The notes beneath the pieces are model-generated. The model was given only the letters and a program-made list of their open reading frames with translations. It did not search any database and had not been told where the DNA came from. Positions 6,192-13,390 of a stretch of DNA of 15,471 nt are shown in pieces. Both the position numbers and the translations under genes were made by a program. Origin of the DNA: Archangium sp. (GTDB lineage: Bacteria > Myxococcota > Myxococcia > Myxococcales > Myxococcaceae); assembly GCA_016793585.1 (NCBI GenBank), contig JAEUJR010000034.1, positions 1 through 15,471 on the forward strand. The letters are read 5' to 3'. Position 1 is the stretch's first letter. Each line of letters begins with the position of its first letter.

Positions 6192-7124
6192 GTGCACGTT
6201 CGACCGCTCATCTGGCTGTTCCTCCTCGTCGCGCTGGCGGGGTGCCCACCCGTGACCGTGGCCTCGGTGCAGCGCTCGATGCTCGCGCCGCTCCCACCGC
6301 CGCCAATGCTGAACTTCGACTTGCAGCACGCCGCGCAGGTCTCGGCCGTCGGCCAGCTGCGCCTGTTGAACGTACAACCTGGTCAGACGACCTCGGGCAT
6401 CGGCCAGCCGCTCGGTCAGGTTGGCTTTTCACCAATGCTTCGCATCACGCCAAGGGTTTCAGTCGGCGGCCAATTTCAATACATCTCTTCGTCGGGTGTG
6501 CAGTTTCGAAACGCCGACAGCGCAAGCAGTGCGGTGCTCAGTGACGCGTTGGGCCTGCTGCTCGCCTGCCACTTCACGGGCTACGAGGTGGGTGGCTTCG
6601 GCATCGATGGCGCGGTGCAGCTGTCGATGTACGGCCTGCCAGTCTCGCTTGGGAGCGGTCCTGGGCCGCTCGGCAGCGCGCCATCGAAGGCCTTCGTGGG
6701 CACCGTCACCCTCATTCCGGGAGTCGCCGCCACGCTCGTTCCCCGGTTCTCGGGTCGCTTCGGCACCGTCTTCGTCGGGCTCGGCGCGCACACAAACGCC
6801 GACATCCAGGCGCGCGGCCTGCGCGTCACGCAGGGCACCGGGGTTCTGTCCGATGACACTGGCAGCATGCGCGAGATTCTCGGCCAGACGGGCGTCGGGT
6901 ATTCGTACACGTTTCCTTTCGGGCTCGGCCTCGCCGCCCAGGTGTGGCTGCCCCTCGGCGCGGCCCGCTTCGGCTACGGCCCCACGCTCACGGTGGCGCT
7001 GCACGGCGCGTTCGGTGCCCCGCCCGCGAAGCCCGTCGAGCGTGCGCCACCTCGAGGCACCGTCAGCCCACCCGGCCCCGCGCCGTTCGTCATTCCGCCG
7101 ATGCCGCCGACCGTGCCCCTCTGA
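6192..7124 (+). CDS. Predicted lipoprotein, outer-membrane beta-rich protein
   Basis: The product is 310 residues from GTG 6192, selected because GGAGAG at 6178-6183 sits 8 bases upstream and the leader MHVRPLIWLFLLVALAGC carries a clean lipobox (LAGC, Cys18). Upstream codons in the same frame belong to receiver-domain debris. Residues 45-275 are rich in alternating hydrophobic strands and Gly/aromatic turns (for example VSVGGQFQYI, GFGIDGAVQLSMYGL, GTVFVGLGAH, GVGYSYTFPFGLGLAAQVWLPLG), which suggests a beta-barrel or beta-sandwich in or at the outer membrane. The tail 277-310 is Pro-rich. No specific family was recognised. Confidence 0.75.
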   Translation: MHVRPLIWLFLLVALAGCPPVTVASVQRSMLAPLPPPPMLNFDLQHAAQVSAVGQLRLLNVQPGQTTSGIGQPLGQVGFSPMLRITPRVSVGGQFQYISSSGVQFRNADSASSAVLSDALGLLLACHFTGYEVGGFGIDGAVQLSMYGLPVSLGSGPGPLGSAPSKAFVGTVTLIPGVAATLVPRFSGRFGTVFVGLGAHTNADIQARGLRVTQGTGVLSDDTGSMREILGQTGVGYSYTFPFGLGLAAQVWLPLGAARFGYGPTLTVALHGAFGAPPAKPVERAPPRGTVSPPGPAPFVIPPMPPTVPL

Positions 7125-7172
7125 TGGGGAGCTTCTGCTGACGGCGAGGGCTGGCTTGGTTAAGGAAGCCCC

Positions 7173-7991
7173 ATGGCTGCTGCCGCTGACTCCGACGTCG
7201 CCCTGCTCGCGAAGGCCCACGCTGGTGACGCCAACGCCATCGAGCAACTCCTCGCGAAGCACGAACAACGCGTCTACCGCTACGGCCTGCGCATGTGCGC
7301 CAACGAAGACGACGCGCGTGACGTGCTGCAAGAGACGCTCATCGCCGCCTACAAGAACCTGGGCAGCTTTCGCGGCGACTCGAAGCTCTCGACCTGGCTG
7401 TACCAGATCGCCCGCAGCTTCTGTCTCAAGCAGCGCCGCCGCCGTGAAGGGGAGCCCGCGCAGCACGACTCCATCGAGGCCGGTGACGCGCAGCACCTCG
7501 TCGAAGACGTCAGCGCCAACGACACCCGCGCGCACGCGAAGCAGGTGAGCGAGCTCATTCAGGCCGCCATCGGCACGCTGCCCGAAGACCACCGCGAGGC
7601 ACTCATTCTGCGAGACGTCGAGGGGCTGTCGGCCGAAGAAGCCGCCGAGGTCGCGGGCGTCGAGGTCGGCGCGCTCAAGTCACGCCTGCACCGCGCGCGC
7701 ATGGCGCTCAAGCAGCGGCTGGGTGAAGTCATCGACGCTCCCAACTCGGGCATCGAGTGCCCCGAGCTGGCGCACGAGCTCTCGGCGTACGCCGCCTCGG
7801 AGATCGACCAGGCCGCCTGCGAGCGCATCGAGGCGCACCTCGCGAAGTGCGAGCGCTGTTCGGCCGCCTGTGACTCGCTCAAACGAACGGTGTCGATGTG
7901 CCGCGCGATTCCAGGTGGTGAGGTTCCCGCGCCGGTGAAGGCCGCCGTGCGACAGGCGCTGCGCCGCGCCGGCCTCGAGCCCAGCGCGTGA
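7173..7991 (+). CDS. ECF sigma factor fused to zinc-finger anti-sigma domain
   Basis: The product is 272 residues from ATG 7173, with GGAAG 4 bases upstream. Sigma region 2 spans about 20-90 (DDARDVLQETLIAAYKNL, FRGDSKLSTWLYQIARSF) and region 4 about 130-185 (LPEDHREALILRDVEGLS, EVGALKSRLHRARMALKQ). The extra C-terminus (190-245) is a zf-HC2 type anti-sigma module: Cys196 in ECPELAHELSAY, then His222-x3-Cys226-x2-Cys229 in HLAKCERC. In most ECF systems this zinc domain is the N-terminal part of a separate anti-sigma protein; here it is joined to the sigma factor and no membrane segment follows, so regulation is probably intramolecular and cytosolic, perhaps redox or metal sensing through the thiols. 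No GGAAC-type autoregulated promoter was found. Confidence 0.92.
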   Translation: MAAAADSDVALLAKAHAGDANAIEQLLAKHEQRVYRYGLRMCANEDDARDVLQETLIAAYKNLGSFRGDSKLSTWLYQIARSFCLKQRRRREGEPAQHDSIEAGDAQHLVEDVSANDTRAHAKQVSELIQAAIGTLPEDHREALILRDVEGLSAEEAAEVAGVEVGALKSRLHRARMALKQRLGEVIDAPNSGIECPELAHELSAYAASEIDQAACERIEAHLAKCERCSAACDSLKRTVSMCRAIPGGEVPAPVKAAVRQALRRAGLEPSA

Positions 7992-7992
7992 C

Positions 7993-8652
7993 ATGGGCGG
8001 GCGCACTCTCGTCATCGGAGACGTGCACGGCTGCATCGACGAGCTCGTCGAGCTGCTGAAGGTGTCTGGGTGGACGAAGGCCGACCGGCTGGTGCTCGCG
8101 GGAGACCTGGTTGCCAAGGGGCCCGACTCCCGCGCGGTGGTGGAGCTCGCGAGGGAGCACAAAGCGCTGGGCGTGCTGGGCAACCATGACGCGCACGTGC
8201 TCAAGGGCCGTGACGGCGACCTCAGCGCGCTCAAGGGCACGCACCGCGAAGTGGCCGTCTCGCTGACCGAAGCCGACTGGCGCTACCTCGAGCTGTTGCC
8301 GCTGTGGCTCGACTTTCCCGAGCTGAACACCCTCGTCGTGCACGCGGGCCTGTTGCCGAACGTGCCCGTGAACGAACAGCCGCGACACCTGCTGCTCAAC
8401 CTGCGCAGCATCGACGCCGACGGCGGCGGCTCGACGCGCGTCTCGGGTGGCAGGCCGTGGGCCGAGCTGTGGCCGGGCCCGCGCTTCGTCATCTTCGGGC
8501 ACGACGCGCTGAGAAAACTGCAGCACCACCCGCACGCGCTCGGGCTCGACACGGGCTGTGTGTATGGCGGGCAGCTCTCGGCGGTGTGGTTGCCCGAGCG
8601 GCGCCTCGTGCAGGTGGCGGCGAAGCGCGCGTACGTCGACGTCGATGGCTGA
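7993..8652 (+). CDS. Calcineurin-like metallophosphoesterase
   Basis: The product is 219 residues from ATG 7993, one base after the stop of the ECF sigma gene, so the two are co-transcribed. All metal-binding motifs of the PPP/ApaH-like phosphoesterases are present: GDVHG (9-13), GDLVAKGP (37-44), GNHD (63-66), HAG (117-119), FGHD (168-171) and GLDTGCVYGG (184-193). The last motif and the length resemble bacterial PrpA-type protein phosphatases and diadenosine-tetraphosphatase relatives. It should hydrolyse a phosphomonoester or phosphoanhydride with two divalent metals in the cytosol. Pairing with a sigma factor makes a protein-phosphatase or alarmone-degrading role plausible, but the substrate cannot be told from sequence. 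Confidence 0.92.
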   Translation: MGGRTLVIGDVHGCIDELVELLKVSGWTKADRLVLAGDLVAKGPDSRAVVELAREHKALGVLGNHDAHVLKGRDGDLSALKGTHREVAVSLTEADWRYLELLPLWLDFPELNTLVVHAGLLPNVPVNEQPRHLLLNLRSIDADGGGSTRVSGGRPWAELWPGPRFVIFGHDALRKLQHHPHALGLDTGCVYGGQLSAVWLPERRLVQVAAKRAYVDVDG

Positions 8653-8687
8653 GCGCGCGGCCCACGCCACGAAGCAGCCAGTCGCGC

Positions 8688-8716
8688 TTGACGCAAAGGG
8701 CCGGCCCCGGTTGTCT
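8688..8716 (+). promoter_or_regulatory. Housekeeping-type promoter for a leaderless transcript
   Basis: TTGACG at 8688-8693 and TTGTCT at 8711-8716 are separated by exactly 17 bases. The ATG at 8726 begins 9 bases after the -10 box, so transcription would start at or next to the start codon. No Shine-Dalgarno precedes that ATG, which fits leaderless expression and supports 8726 over the ATG at 8645. Confidence 0.5.
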
Positions 8717-8725
8717 GCACCGCGT

Positions 8726-9118
8726 ATGGACCGACCGACCGCTGACGCTGCCCTCGCAGGCCTCGAGCTGATTCCCTTCGGCGAGAGCGCCGTCGCCCAG
8801 GCCAAAGAGATGGAGCGCCGCCTGCTCGACCACGACATTCCGGTGATGCTCGCCAAGCCACCCGCGAAGGCGTGCTGCGGTGGTGGCTGTGGCTGCGGCG
8901 CGAAGGTGCAGCTGCTCGTGCGTGAGGCCGACGCGCAGAAGATCTCGCAGCTGCTCCAGGCCGACTGGCTCGACGCCGTTCGTCGTGAAGGCACCGTCGC
9001 CGAAGGCCTGGTGCCGCTGCGTACGCCGCAAGAGAACGAAGTCATCTGCCCCGCGTGCCAGTTCGTCGGCGCGCTGGTCGATGGCTCGTGTCAGGACTGC
9101 GGCCTGGTTCTCGAGTGA
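8726..9118 (+). CDS. DUF2007-like Cys-rich protein with C-terminal zinc ribbon
   Basis: The product is 130 residues from ATG 8726, chosen because a good promoter ends just before it; an ATG at 8645 overlapping the phosphoesterase gene would add 27 low-complexity residues. The N-terminal half (LELIPFGESAVAQAKEMERRL, DIPVMLAK, VQLLVREADAQKISQLL) resembles the ferredoxin-like putative signal-transducing DUF2007 fold. It is interrupted at 50-58 by a Cys cluster, CCGGGCGCG. A zinc ribbon closes the protein: CPAC (108-111) and CQDC (122-125). Several thiols suggest metal binding. The stop overlaps the GTG of the next gene, so the two are translationally coupled. The function is unknown. Confidence 0.75.
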   Translation: MDRPTADAALAGLELIPFGESAVAQAKEMERRLLDHDIPVMLAKPPAKACCGGGCGCGAKVQLLVREADAQKISQLLQADWLDAVRREGTVAEGLVPLRTPQENEVICPACQFVGALVDGSCQDCGLVLE

Positions 9119-10788
9119 GCCGCGTCGTCGTCTGTTGCGCTGTCGTGCTCGCGGCGTGCCCTTCTCCGCTGCGGCGACCCGACTCTGCCGACGTCGTGCT
9201 CTCGGGCTCGGCGACGTGGGGCGGCTTCAACCGAAGAGCAGACCCGCTCGGTGGCGTCGCCGTCTCGTTGTGGCTCGGCGCGACGCCGGTGAAGGCCACG
9301 TCGACGGCCGATGGCGCGTTCAAGCTGACGGCTCCCGCGAGCGCCGTCACGGCGGCCACCTTCACCGCCTGGGCGAGCGGCTTCGCGCCGCGCTTCACCT
9401 CGATGCGGCTCGGCGAACGCACCGAGCTGCAGACCTCGTTCGCGCTCGAGCCCCTCGAGACGCTGGAGTGCGTCGACACGGCGTGCACCGACGGGCTGGG
9501 CGGCTTGAGGTGGAGCGACGCGCCGTCGGGCGTTCACGCAGCGGGCGTGGTGCTCGACGAGCGTGACGCGCCGTCGTTGCCTGGCGCCGACACCCTGCTG
9601 GTCGCCGTGGCCGTCGAGCTCGACGGTGGCACCTCGGGCACGCTTCGGTTGCGAGTGCCCCGCACGAGCTGGAAAGACCTCGTCGACACGAAGCCGGGCA
9701 CGGGCGCCATCGAAGCGCCGGTGGCGGTGCTCACGCCGTCGGAGCGCGCGTGGAAGAGCACCACCGACGCGACGCTGCTGACCGAGGCTGGGCTGCCCAT
9801 CGCCGAGAGCCAGCTCGACTCGATTCGCACCGGCGCGTTCGGCGCTGGCGTCACGGCCTCGGTTTCGCCCATCGAGCGCGGCGTCATCGGCGTCTTCGGT
9901 GGGCCAGCGCAGCGCGGCTGTGTCGAGGGCTCCATCGTCGTCGACGGCGCAGCAGCCCCCGGCCTCACCGTGTTTCCCCTCGATGGCCAACCGGCGGCCT
10001 CGAGCGCGAACGGAGCCGTCTGCTTCGAGGTGCCCATCTCGGCCGACCCTCAACCGGCGCGCGTGCAGTACGCCGGGCTGGTCTACGCCGCCACGACGGT
10101 TCCAGCCGCCACCACCGCGGGCACCTGTGGCAGCAACCAGTGCCGTGCGCTCGGCGCGCTCTCGGTGCGCAGCGAGACGGCCGCGACGGTGACGCCCTGC
10201 TCCGTCTCGGTGCGCGTCGTCGACGAGATCGACCGACCGCTCGCCAGCGCCATCGTCATCGGAATGGATGATGGGCTCACCCAGGCGGCGTTCACCTCCA
10301 TCTGCGGCCGCATGGGCACGCGCTGCACGCTGACGACAACGACCGACGCGAACGGCGTCGCCGCGCTCATCGTGCCGATGCAGGGCGGGCTCGAGCTCTC
10401 GGTGAAGGCCCAGACGATGACGGGCGCGCGCGTCGGTTCGCTCGCGCTCGCCACCTGCCCCCGCTCGGCCGTCACGCTGCGCGCCGCGCAAGGCCGCGAC
10501 ACCGTCTCTGCGACGGCCACGTTCGGCGCGTCGACCATCACCTGGGAGCCCGCGCAACAGCCTGCGTTTCGCCTCGTCGTCGAGCGTGACGGCGGCGTCG
10601 CCTGGAGCGTCTCGTCGGCGCGCGGTTTCACGCCGCCCGTCACCTTCGGCACCACGCCCGCCAACGCCGAGGTCGTGCAGCCAGCCATGGGCCCCGTGCA
10701 GCTCGGCGACGTCGTGCAGCTCACCTTCGACTCGGTGCCGGCCCTGGGCGTCGTCGTCTCGGGCACTGCCAGCGCCGTGAGGGAATGA
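9115..10788 (+). CDS. Large predicted lipoprotein with carboxypeptidase-regulatory-like domains
   Basis: The product is 557 residues from GTG 9115, which overlaps the previous stop in a GTGA arrangement. The leader MSRVVVCCAVVLAAC gives a lipobox (LAAC) with Cys15. Beta-sandwich modules of the carboxypeptidase-regulatory/bacterial Ig kind are visible at about 30-110 (GGVAVSLWLGATPVKATSTA, DGAFKLTAP), about 268-330 (CVEGSIVVDG, GLTVFPLDG, NGAVCFEVP) and about 362-450 (SVSVRVVDEIDRPLASAIV, DANGVAALIVP). Paired cysteines (for example CVDTAC, TCGSNQC, ICGRMGTRC) imply disulfides outside the cytoplasm. It is likely a surface or periplasmic structural or binding lipoprotein; no catalytic motif was seen. 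Confidence 0.82.
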   Translation: MSRVVVCCAVVLAACPSPLRRPDSADVVLSGSATWGGFNRRADPLGGVAVSLWLGATPVKATSTADGAFKLTAPASAVTAATFTAWASGFAPRFTSMRLGERTELQTSFALEPLETLECVDTACTDGLGGLRWSDAPSGVHAAGVVLDERDAPSLPGADTLLVAVAVELDGGTSGTLRLRVPRTSWKDLVDTKPGTGAIEAPVAVLTPSERAWKSTTDATLLTEAGLPIAESQLDSIRTGAFGAGVTASVSPIERGVIGVFGGPAQRGCVEGSIVVDGAAAPGLTVFPLDGQPAASSANGAVCFEVPISADPQPARVQYAGLVYAATTVPAATTAGTCGSNQCRALGALSVRSETAATVTPCSVSVRVVDEIDRPLASAIVIGMDDGLTQAAFTSICGRMGTRCTLTTTTDANGVAALIVPMQGGLELSVKAQTMTGARVGSLALATCPRSAVTLRAAQGRDTVSATATFGASTITWEPAQQPAFRLVVERDGGVAWSVSSARGFTPPVTFGTTPANAEVVQPAMGPVQLGDVVQLTFDSVPALGVVVSGTASAVRE

Positions 10789-10803
10789 GCGAGAAGCCCG
10801 CGC

Positions 10804-10965
10804 ATGCCCTCCATTCCTCGCGCCAGCATCGGCACGAAGAAGGACCAGACGGCGACGCAGGTGGCCGAGGCGCTCGCCGCGAAGGTGAACGAGAACCGTG
10901 ATTACCGCGCGACGGTGAAGGCCAACGCCGACGGCAGCGCGACCTTGAGCGTCGCCCGGCGTTGA
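10804..10965 (+). CDS. Small conserved-looking protein, 53 residues
   Basis: ATG 10804 opens a 53-residue frame ending at 10965. A GAGCGAGAAG sequence lies 8-18 bases upstream. The product is basic and amphipathic: KKDQTATQVAEALAAKVNEN looks helical, followed by RDYRATVKANADGSATLSVA, which looks like a beta hairpin. Third positions are overwhelmingly G or C, as in its neighbours, supporting coding. It follows the large lipoprotein by 15 bases and is probably the last gene of that unit. Its TGA directly abuts the stop of the convergent gene (TGATCA, 10963-10968). The family is not recognised. Confidence 0.7.
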   Translation: MPSIPRASIGTKKDQTATQVAEALAAKVNENRDYRATVKANADGSATLSVARR

Positions 10966-11802
10966 TCAGCGGCCGAGCTGCCGACGCCAGGTGTCGATGG
11001 CCTCCTTCGCGTCCTGCAGGCTCACGCCCGTCTTCGCGCGGTAGAGCTTGATGGCCTCGATGATCTTCCCCTTGCGAATCGCGGCGACGATCTGCGGGTC
11101 GGTCACCGCGGTCTCGACGGCCTGCGCGGCCTGCTCGTGGTGGCCGGCCTGCGCGCGCCACGCGTCGATGGCGGCCTTGGCTTCTGCCAGCCCCACGCCG
11201 TTCTTCTCGCGGTAGTGCTTGAGGGCGGCGATGAAGTGCCCGCTCTTCAGCAGCTCGACCAGCTCGGGGTCGCTCGCGACGGCCTGGCCTGCGTCGATGG
11301 CGAGTTGCACGCGCTCGGCCATGGGCTTCGCGCTCTTCGGCGGCAGCGGCGGAGGAGCCTCGACCGGCTGACCGACGTGCGCCGTGACGTGCTGCGGGGC
11401 GGTGACGGGAGGCGGGTTGTACGGCGTGAAGCTCGGCGGCGGCGGCGCGATGGTGGGTGCCTTGAAGACCGGCGCGGTGCTCGAGCCCGACGTCAGCACC
11501 GACGAGACGACGGGGACCGACGGCGTGACGAAGACGGACTCCATGGGCGCGAGCGCGCGGGCGGCCGTGCCCTGCAACACCTTCGGCGTCTGGGTCATCG
11601 GAGCGAGCGGCGGTGGCACGTCGGGGTAGCGCTTCTCGCGCTTCGTCATGTCGGGGTACTCGTGCGGGCGGCGTTCACGCGCGGGCCGCTGCGGGTGCGG
11701 CGTGGTGAGGCCGGCGACGCTCACCGACGACAACATCGACAGCGCCATCACGCCGAGCAGCACACCCACCAGCGCGCCTGCGACGAGCAAGAGGACGAAC
11801 AT
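10966..11802 (-). CDS. Membrane-anchored protein with two bL12-CTD-like helical hairpins
   Basis: The product is 278 residues from ATG 11802, 12 bases downstream of its operon partner's stop. A single transmembrane segment (2-30, FVLLLVAGALVGVLLGVMAL) is followed by a long Pro-rich, probably disordered region (33-160). Two copies of the helix-turn-helix that begins the ribosomal L7/L12 C-terminal domain follow, at about 179-216 (HFIAALKHYREKNGVGLAEA, K) and 236-275 (KIIEAIKLYRAKTGVSLQDA, K). Positions equivalent to E. coli L12 Lys70, Arg73 and Lys84, which contact translation GTPases, are kept in both; the Lys65 position is not. It is not a ribosomal protein: the dimerisation domain and the beta strands of the CTD are missing. 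Likely topology is N-in with the hairpins on one side of the inner membrane; which side is not certain. Confidence 0.78.
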   Translation of the reverse strand: MFVLLLVAGALVGVLLGVMALSMLSSVSVAGLTTPHPQRPARERRPHEYPDMTKREKRYPDVPPPLAPMTQTPKVLQGTAARALAPMESVFVTPSVPVVSSVLTSGSSTAPVFKAPTIAPPPPSFTPYNPPPVTAPQHVTAHVGQPVEAPPPLPPKSAKPMAERVQLAIDAGQAVASDPELVELLKSGHFIAALKHYREKNGVGLAEAKAAIDAWRAQAGHHEQAAQAVETAVTDPQIVAAIRKGKIIEAIKLYRAKTGVSLQDAKEAIDTWRRQLGR

Positions 11803-11814
11803 GTCGTCAGGCTG

Positions 11815-12447
11815 TCATGACTTCAGCGAATCACGGAGCGATTCGATGGCGTCCTTCGACTCCTTGAGCCCGAGGCCGGTGAGCTCGCGGTAGCGCTTGA
11901 TGGCCTCGATGAGGCGACCACTCGTCAGGTGCCCGCGCAGCTCGGCGTCGTCGACGGCCATCTCGCTCGTGATGGTGCGCGGAGGCGTCTGCAACGGAGG
12001 CGGCGCCAGGGCCTGCGCGCCCTGCTCCATCGCCTCGACCGCGTCTTTCGCTTCTTTGAGCCCGAGGCCGGTCTGCTCGCGGTACAGCTTGATGGCTTCG
12101 ATCTTCCGGCCCTCGCGAAGCAGCGCTTGAACGCTCGAGGCCGGCGCCGGAGCTGTGGGAACGACCGGTGCGGCTTCCCCTCGCTCCATCGCCTCGACCG
12201 CGTCCTTCGATTCCTTGAGCCCGACCCCGGTGAGCTGACGGTACTGCTTGATGGCTTCGATCTTCTGACCGGCGCGGAGCAGCTCGACGATGCCGCCCAG
12301 ACCAGCTGGAGGCGGCGTCACGACTCCAGACGGAGGCCTGAGCCTGGGCGCGTCGACGACGGTGACGTTGTTCTTCGCCGCGAGCAGCAGAATGAGCCCA
12401 CCGACGGCGACCAGCGCGACGACTCCGATGATGACGAACACCGTCAT
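11815..12447 (-). CDS. Membrane-anchored protein with three bL12-CTD-like helical hairpins
   Basis: The product is 210 residues from ATG 12447. One transmembrane segment (3-24, VFVIIGVVALVAVGGLILLL) is followed by three repeats at about 54-88, 106-140 and 168-204, each reading like GRKIEAIKLYREQTGLGLKE followed by AKDAVE, separated by Ala/Pro linkers. The match to residues 64-88 of E. coli ribosomal protein L7/L12 is nearly residue for residue, with Lys65 (repeats 1 and 2), Ile69, Lys70, Arg73, Thr76-Gly77, Gly79-Leu80 and Lys84 all kept. Those residues form the surface that recruits EF-Tu and EF-G. The second half of the CTD is missing, so only the contact hairpin is repeated. It is the first gene of the operon with 10966-11802 and is divergent from the lipoprotein at 12526. 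Confidence 0.82.
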   Translation of the reverse strand: MTVFVIIGVVALVAVGGLILLLAAKNNVTVVDAPRLRPPSGVVTPPPAGLGGIVELLRAGQKIEAIKQYRQLTGVGLKESKDAVEAMERGEAAPVVPTAPAPASSVQALLREGRKIEAIKLYREQTGLGLKEAKDAVEAMEQGAQALAPPPLQTPPRTITSEMAVDDAELRGHLTSGRLIEAIKRYRELTGLGLKESKDAIESLRDSLKS

Positions 12448-12525
12448 GAGGTGGCCAGCATGCCAGAGCGCGAGAATCGGCGTCGGCCTCGCAACAATTC
12501 GTCGCCGCCCATTCCAAGACGAGAC

Positions 12526-13335
12526 ATGCGAACGATGCTGCTGATGGTGCTGGTGGCTGGCTGTGCCCCGCTTCAGGGGTCTGGTGGACGCTGTAACGCC
12601 ACGAACTGTGGAGGCTGTTGTGACGCGCGCGGGACGTGTCAGCTCGGAAACACAGCCTCCTCCTGTGGGGCGCGTGGCGCGGCGTGTGGCTCGTGCGGCC
12701 TCGGCCTCATCTGCTCGCAGGCGATGTGCAGCGTGCCAAGCGCGTCGGTGAACACGGGCGCGGGAGGCGGCTCGACGACGTCGGGCACGGGTGGTGGGCA
12801 CTCGAGTGGACCGACCGGGCGCGCGTGGCAGGAGCTGACGTCTGGCACCCGCTTGCGCGCGCTGCACGTGACGAGCGCCGACGGTGCCCGCGCACCGCTC
12901 ACGTGGGGTCTGAACGTGAACGCCATCTTCTGGGACTCGCAGCTCTCGCTCTACTGCACGCCAGTCGCTCAGGGTGTGGCCGCGCCGCTGTGTGAACCGC
13001 TCGGCATCTCGTTCGACTCGTCCGAAGGTGGCGAGTTCGTCGACAGCGCCTGCACCATTCCCGCGAGCACCGCGAACGACCCGGCCGACCTCAACCGCGC
13101 CCTGACGGCCGCCGGTCTACCCACGAGCACGGTCACCCACCTGCGCCTCACCAACGCCTCCGGCCGGCACACGTACTTCACCGCGATGCGAGTGCCGAGC
13201 GGAGCGCCGCGCTACTACCGCTCCTCGGAGACGTCGGCCTGCATCGCGTCAGGCACCTTCGACGACACGACCTGGGCGGCAGGCAGCTCGGTGCCCGCCA
13301 CCACCTTCGCGACGATGAGCGTCACGCGAGAGTGA
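12526..13335 (+). CDS. Cys-rich lipoprotein
   Basis: The product is 269 residues from ATG 12526; the upstream open frame overlaps the minus-strand gene and is not coding. The leader MRTMLLMVLVAGC has a lipobox (VAGC, Cys13). Residues 23-68 form a Cys-rich module, including CNATNCGGCCD, GTCQLG, SSCGARGAACGSC and ICSQAMC, a pattern common in myxobacterial secreted proteins and presumably disulfide-bonded. A Gly/Ser/Thr linker (69-97) leads to a C-terminal domain (98-269) with ALHVTSADGARAPLTW, IFWDSQLSLYC and VTHLRLTNASGRHTYF; it looks beta-rich and was not assigned. Its 78-bp divergent spacer with the bL12-like operon must hold both promoters; none could be picked with confidence. Confidence 0.78.
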   Translation: MRTMLLMVLVAGCAPLQGSGGRCNATNCGGCCDARGTCQLGNTASSCGARGAACGSCGLGLICSQAMCSVPSASVNTGAGGGSTTSGTGGGHSSGPTGRAWQELTSGTRLRALHVTSADGARAPLTWGLNVNAIFWDSQLSLYCTPVAQGVAAPLCEPLGISFDSSEGGEFVDSACTIPASTANDPADLNRALTAAGLPTSTVTHLRLTNASGRHTYFTAMRVPSGAPRYYRSSETSACIASGTFDDTTWAAGSSVPATTFATMSVTRE

Positions 13336-13390
13336 AACGGAATCGGTCCGCGCGACATACGGTGGCGTCCCCCGCATCAGGAGCCACTTC

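Noticed and set aside
5115..6377. 420-codon open frame on the minus strand across the sigma-54 activator
   Set aside because: It is antisense to a gene with every catalytic motif intact; it is rich in Arg, His and Leu as expected of a high-GC shadow.
7116..7130. CCCC/GGGG pairing around the stop of the outer-membrane lipoprotein as a terminator
   Set aside because: It is a four-base stem without a T-run, too weak to call.
9091..10557. 488-codon minus-strand open frame over the large lipoprotein
   Set aside because: It is Arg/Asp/Ala-rich antisense of a gene with a clear signal peptide and coupled start.
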